DNA of 9,999 bases from Deltaproteobacteria bacterium UBA2385 (GTDB lineage: Bacteria > Myxococcota_A > UBA796 > UBA2385), in NCBI GenBank assembly GCA_002343455.1, contig DDSR01000486.1, forward strand, positions 1 through 9,999. The letters run 5' to 3'. Position 1 is the stretch's first letter. Every line of letters starts with the position of its first letter. The translations under genes were made by a program, and so were the position numbers. Shown one piece after another: positions 7,174 through 9,999 of the stretch. The notes beneath the pieces were generated by a model. It saw only the letters and a program-made list of their open reading frames with translations. It made no database searches and was not told where the DNA came from.

Positions 7174-7190
7174 CGCGGCTTCGGTGCCAA
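7163..7190 (-). promoter_or_regulatory. vapBC promoter (sigma-70 type, leaderless)
   Basis: Read on the minus strand, TTGGCA (7185-7190, five of six matches to the -35 consensus) and TAGATT (7163-7168, -10) are separated by 16 bases. Transcription should start around 7156-7157, at or one to two bases before the A of the vapB ATG, giving a leaderless transcript. This agrees with the absence of a ribosome-binding site. Confidence 0.55.
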
Positions 7191-8199
7191 GCCGCCAAGC
7201 GGAAACAGCGGGGAGGGCTGGGGCCTCGCCGGCCCCCTCCATTCCCGATCGGCCTTCGGCCGCCCCCCCAACCCCCGCGTCACCCATGTCGCCGAGGCGC
7301 CGGATCCCTGGCTCGTTTCGGGGTCCTGTAGTGGCGCCCCCGCGCCATGGTTGACCCCCGAGCAGCGGCGCGGCGTGGGGACGCAGCTGCCGGCGCCGCA
7401 GGATGGCGATCCGCCCGACGGCGAGCAGGCCCTGGGAGGGTTCCGGCCGGGCGCGGGACTGGCCCTGGTCGAGGAAGGCCGCGACGACGGGGAGGAGGAC
7501 CTCGTCGACCTCGCGCTCCAAGGCTTCCGGGTCGAGCTCCTCGACCGGTGGTCGATCCCGTCGCGCCAGGCCGTGGAAGGCCGCCCCGGCGATCATCGCG
7601 AAGCCCATCTCGGCGGCGCGATCGTCCTGCTCCATGCAGGTGCGCAGCGCCTCTTGCGGGCCGTCGATGCCCAGGCGCAGCCGCAGCCGCCGCTGCACGA
7701 CCTCGGGCTGGGCCTGACCCACCAGCAGGCGGAGGGCCTCGCCCCGATCCCGGCTGAAGAGCTGCCTCGCCCCGCTGGCCAGGAGCGCCTGGCAGCGCCG
7801 ATCCAGGCGCGAGACGATGGCGTCGGGCCGGCCCTCGGAGACCTCGAAGGCGCGGATCCGCCAGTGGGTGTCGTCCAGGCCATGGCGCAGCAGGGCCCAG
7901 CCGAGCTCGTGCGCGGAGGGCAGGCCGGGGGCGATGGGCTGGGCGGTCTCCAGCGCCTCGGCCCCGAAGACCTCGCGCAGGGTGGCCTCGCGGATCCGCC
8001 CGTCGGCCAGCATCTCGCGGTACTCGGCCTCGCTCAGGCGGACCTCGGCGTGCAGGACCCGGGCCGCGAGGTCCAGGGCCTGGTCGAAGGGGCGCTCCTC
8101 CAGCTCGGCGAGCGGGTTGCTGTGCACAAAGCCCGCCAGTGGTCCTTGGTGGGGCAACCACCGGGCCGCAGAGTTCAGTGCGTGCAGAAGATCGGTCAT
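7171..8199 (-). pseudogene. dabA: N-terminal fragment of DabA (DUF2309), truncated, probably non-functional
   Basis: The first ~260 of 342 codons resemble the N-terminal part of DabA, the zinc-dependent, carbonic-anhydrase-like subunit that works with membrane protein DabB to accumulate bicarbonate. Diagnostic stretches are LPHQGPLAGFVHSNPLAELE (15-34) with ERPFDQAL after it, the Tyr60-to-Gly67 segment YREMLADG, and VVAAFLDQGQ (238-247). Full-length homologues run to roughly 800-1000 residues, with the catalytic Cys/Asp and His/Cys pairs downstream of this region. Here the frame becomes unlike the family after about residue 260, runs through GC-rich hairpins, and ends inside the vapBC promoter; the other two frames do not continue the homology. 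The ATG at 8199 has GGAGG 13 bases upstream, a rather long spacing. No dabB is adjacent. A short expressed protein cannot be excluded, but catalysis is not expected. Confidence 0.7.
7205..7345. repeat. GC-rich hairpin-bearing segment, possible dispersed intergenic repeat
   Basis: This segment contains two perfect hairpins: GGGGCC/GGCCCC with a five-base loop (7220-7236) and CGGCC/GGCCG with a TTC loop (7250-7262). On the minus strand a run of the form GCGGGGGTTGGGGGGGCGG precedes them. The composition and symmetry look intergenic rather than coding, although the tail of the DabA-like frame passes through it. There is no T-tract, so it is not a textbook intrinsic terminator; it may still slow transcription before vapBC. 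Confidence 0.4.
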
Positions 8200-8364
8200 G
8201 GCGAGCGCGCCGCCTCCATAGCGGCTCTTTTCGCCGCCGGCATCCAGCCGCCCGCTCGTCAGGGCTTTGCAAGCCCACCCAGATCCTCGGAACCGCGGTG
8301 AGGCCCTGCGGTCACTGTACCCAGACCCGCTCCCCCAACCGACCGTGAACAAAGTGGAGGTCCC
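8200..8364. promoter_or_regulatory. Divergent intergenic region between dabA fragment and AgmX-type gene
   Basis: This 165-base spacer holds a perfect inverted repeat, GGGCTT-TGC-AAGCCC (8262-8276), and an eight-base palindrome ACCGCGGT further right. It ends in a strong ribosome-binding site, GGAGG at 8356-8360, four bases before the ATG at 8365. No confident -35/-10 pair was found in either direction. The inverted repeat is a candidate operator or a short hairpin; nothing indicates which. Confidence 0.4.
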
Positions 8365-9525
8365 ATGACCACCTGTATCGACTCGTCCGTCCTCGACCTG
8401 CTGGGTCCCGCCCGCGACCCCGAACACATCATGAACGGCGCCGAGCGCAGCGGTGAGCCCGTGGTCGAGGAGATCCGCACCTGGAACGACCTGGTGCTCG
8501 ACGTGCGCCACCTGCCGCAGTCCCAGGCCGACCCCGGGCTGAGTCTGCAAGCCGGCGAGCAACGTGTGTTCGAGCGTGACGGTGAGCGCGTCATCCAGCG
8601 CCTGACCCCCGCCGGGGCCCGCGTGCCCGGCCGCTCCGCCCCCGAGGTCGATCTGCCCTTCCTGGGCATCGCCAGCACCGGCGGCTTCCTGGCCCTGGTC
8701 TTCTCGATCGCCATCGCCTTCTCGCCGCCGCCGGTCGAACAGACCGTGGTGCAGATCCCCGAGCGGATGCGGACCCTGGTCCTGCAGAGCCCGCCCGAGC
8801 CTCCCCCGCAGCTCGCCTCCGAGCGCTCCCCCCAGGCGGGTGAGGGTCGGCGCCTCGCGGGCGAGGAGGGCGAGCGCCGCCGGGAGATGGTGGAGCCCAA
8901 GCGAAAGCTGAACAGCGAGATCGTCGCCGACGCCGGCGTCCTGGGGGCCATGGCCGAGATGGGCGCCATGGGCGGCATCTTCGACGCCGGGCTGGGCGAC
9001 GCGCTCAGCTCGGGCATCGGCAGCCTCCAGGCCAGCAGCGGCGTGGCGATGGGCACCGGCTCCGGACGGTTCGGGCGCGGCCCGGGCGGCGGCGGGGACC
9101 AGATCGGCACGATCGGCGGGACCGGCACCCGCGGTCTGTCCAGCGGTGAGGGCGGCGACTTCGAAGGTGGCGGCGACATCGGGCCCAAGCGAGAAGGTGG
9201 GGTGCGCACCAGCGGTGAAGCCATCGTGATCGGCGCCCTGGACCGCTCGCTGATCGACGGAGTCGTCAAGCGCCATCTGCAGAGCCTGCGCTTCTGCTAC
9301 CAGAAGGAGCTCAGCCAGAGCCCCGACCTGGCGGGCAAGGTCTCGATGCAGTTCGTCATCGCCGCCGACGGCAGCGTCTCGCGAGCCAGCGCCCGCAGCA
9401 GCACCCTGGGCAGCCCCGCGGTCGAACAGTGCCTCTCCGAGCGAATCAAGCGGATGCAGTTCCCCGAGCCCAAGGGCGGCGGGATCGTGGTGGTGACCTA
9501 TCCGTTCATGTTCAGCCGGGGATAG
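8365..9525 (+). CDS. AgmX/PglI C-terminal domain protein (TonB-like, membrane-anchored)
   Basis: Probable inner-membrane-anchored periplasmic protein of the TonB-like 'myxo_SS_tail' type, a domain shared with Myxococcus gliding proteins AgmX (GltJ) and PglI (GltG) and expanded in myxobacteria. In 386 residues it has an N-terminal cytoplasmic region (1-97) with WNDLVLDVRHL (40-50), one membrane helix (about 98-119, FLGIASTGGFLALVFSIAIA), and a Pro- and charge-rich periplasmic stretch (121-180: SPPPVEQ, QSPPEPPPQ). A Gly-rich linker (about 190-283) leads to the C-terminal domain (285-384), with IDGVVKRHLQSLRFCYQKEL, MQFVIAADGSVS and a final VVVTYPFMF strand. Cys311 and Cys356 match the cysteine pair usual in this tail. 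Start at 8365 is supported by GGAGG four bases upstream. The domain occurs in many paralogues, so a role in motility specifically is not shown; no TolQ/ExbB partner is nearby. Confidence 0.85.
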   Translation: MTTCIDSSVLDLLGPARDPEHIMNGAERSGEPVVEEIRTWNDLVLDVRHLPQSQADPGLSLQAGEQRVFERDGERVIQRLTPAGARVPGRSAPEVDLPFLGIASTGGFLALVFSIAIAFSPPPVEQTVVQIPERMRTLVLQSPPEPPPQLASERSPQAGEGRRLAGEEGERRREMVEPKRKLNSEIVADAGVLGAMAEMGAMGGIFDAGLGDALSSGIGSLQASSGVAMGTGSGRFGRGPGGGGDQIGTIGGTGTRGLSSGEGGDFEGGGDIGPKREGGVRTSGEAIVIGALDRSLIDGVVKRHLQSLRFCYQKELSQSPDLAGKVSMQFVIAADGSVSRASARSSTLGSPAVEQCLSERIKRMQFPEPKGGGIVVVTYPFMFSRG

Positions 9526-9541
9526 GCGGCCGGACGGTTCG

Positions 9542-9999
9542 CTACGGGAAGTCCTTGGCGGGCCAGGTGTAGCCTTCGAAGAGCTCTTCGGCCTTGGTGT
9601 AGGGCGAGCCGGAGAGGAAGGCGGAGTTGGTCAGGGCGCAGGAGCGATGCTTGCTGCCCTCGGGATCGGAGGGGTCGCTTCCGCCGGTGGGCCAGATCTC
9701 CATGTCGAACCAGATGGGCCGGTCGGTGCGGACGAAGTCGTTGGTGGTGTAGGGGCCGTCCTTGGGATCCCAGAGCACGGTCAGGTAGAGGTAGTCGGGG
9801 CTGATGAAGCCGACGCAGACCTTGCTCTCGGTCCAGCCGTTGGGCAAGGAGTTGACCATCGAGGGGTAGGTGGCACCGCTGTCCCGCCAGCCGATGCGCA
9901 GGCTGTGGCCGACGTTGTTGGGGCCCAGGTAGGGACCCTCGTGGCCCAGGGTGTGCTCCCCCAGCCAGCCCTTGTGCTCCAGCCCGGGGATGAAGAGGG
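9542..9999 (-). CDS. Unrecognised protein, C-terminal part (runs off right edge)
   Basis: The frame is open from the window edge to a TAG at 9542-9544, giving at least 151 C-terminal residues; the true start lies beyond 9999. I do not recognise the family. The fragment is rich in Gly, Pro, Trp and Tyr, with stretches such as GHEGPYLGPNNVG, SLRIGWRDSG, ISPDYLYLTVLWDP and IWFDMEIWPTGGSD, and it has two cysteines (in KVCVGF and RSCALTN) that could pair. No membrane helix is seen in this part. Such composition is typical of secreted or cell-surface beta-rich proteins, which is inference only. It converges on the AgmX-type gene with 16 bases between stops. An internal ATG at 9859 is not a convincing start, because coding-like sequence continues upstream of it with no ribosome-binding site. 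Confidence 0.7.
   Translation of the reverse strand, partial: LFIPGLEHKGWLGEHTLGHEGPYLGPNNVGHSLRIGWRDSGATYPSMVNSLPNGWTESKVCVGFISPDYLYLTVLWDPKDGPYTTNDFVRTDRPIWFDMEIWPTGGSDPSDPEGSKHRSCALTNSAFLSGSPYTKAEELFEGYTWPAKDFP

Noticed and set aside
7220..7262. Intrinsic transcription terminator after the dabA fragment.
   Set aside because: The hairpins are good, but no T-tract follows in either direction, so only a GC-rich hairpin region is reported.
7321..8170. Apparent shared GPVVAPP-coding stretches at 7321-7341 (plus strand) and near 8139-8165 (minus strand).
   Set aside because: The DNA differs at several positions and the stretches are in non-coding shadow frames, so this is coincidence in GC-rich sequence.
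8200..9276. Long minus-strand frame reading from the AgmX-type gene into the DabA fragment.
   Set aside because: It is antisense to a well-supported gene with its own ribosome site. DabA similarity begins only at the ATG at 8199.
1..9999. CRISPR array, tRNA, rRNA, insertion sequence or riboswitch.
   Set aside because: Reading both strands I found no regularly spaced repeats, no cloverleaf or CCA-ending tRNA-like sequence, no rRNA signature and no transposase or integrase motif. A tRNAscan-SE, Infernal or ISfinder run would settle this.

Overview
The window is very GC-rich; two 60-base lines counted by hand give 77% in the polymerase gene and 65% in the toxin gene. Genes are tightly packed with short overlaps. 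A protein with an AgmX/PglI-type C-terminal domain (the 'myxo_SS_tail' family), together with this composition, suggests Myxococcota or a related deltaproteobacterial lineage, probably from an environmental genome. That placement is inference.

Positions 59-6448 form a surface-polysaccharide locus arranged as two divergent transcription units. Leftward from about 3912 run a GT-B glycosyltransferase of family 4, a second family-4 glycosyltransferase, a small C-terminally membrane-anchored protein of unknown role, and a family-2 glycosyltransferase with a GT-A fold. Rightward from 4131 run a Wza-like outer-membrane polysaccharide export protein and a Wzy/O-antigen-ligase-type membrane protein. 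The expected division of labour is that the three transferases build a repeat unit on a lipid carrier at the cytoplasmic side, the Wzy-type protein polymerises or ligates it in the periplasm, and the Wza-like protein exports it. No Wzx flippase, Wzc/Wzb regulator or initiating sugar-phosphate transferase is present, so the locus should continue elsewhere. The 218-base divergent spacer (3913-4130) carries a 15-bp tandem duplication.

Positions 6467-8199 look like an accessory segment on the minus strand. It holds a VapBC toxin-antitoxin pair, with a promoter that predicts a leaderless vapB mRNA and an inverted repeat over the promoter. Upstream lies a 342-codon frame whose first ~260 residues resemble the N-terminal part of DabA (DUF2309), the carbonic-anhydrase-like subunit of DAB inorganic-carbon transporters. 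It stops before the catalytic region, has no dabB beside it, and its last ~70 codons run through a GC-rich hairpin region, so it is probably a decayed remnant.

Positions 8365-9525 encode the AgmX/PglI-tail protein, an inner-membrane-anchored TonB-like protein. Converging on it from the right edge (9542-9999, open at the edge) is the C-terminal part of an unrecognised protein.
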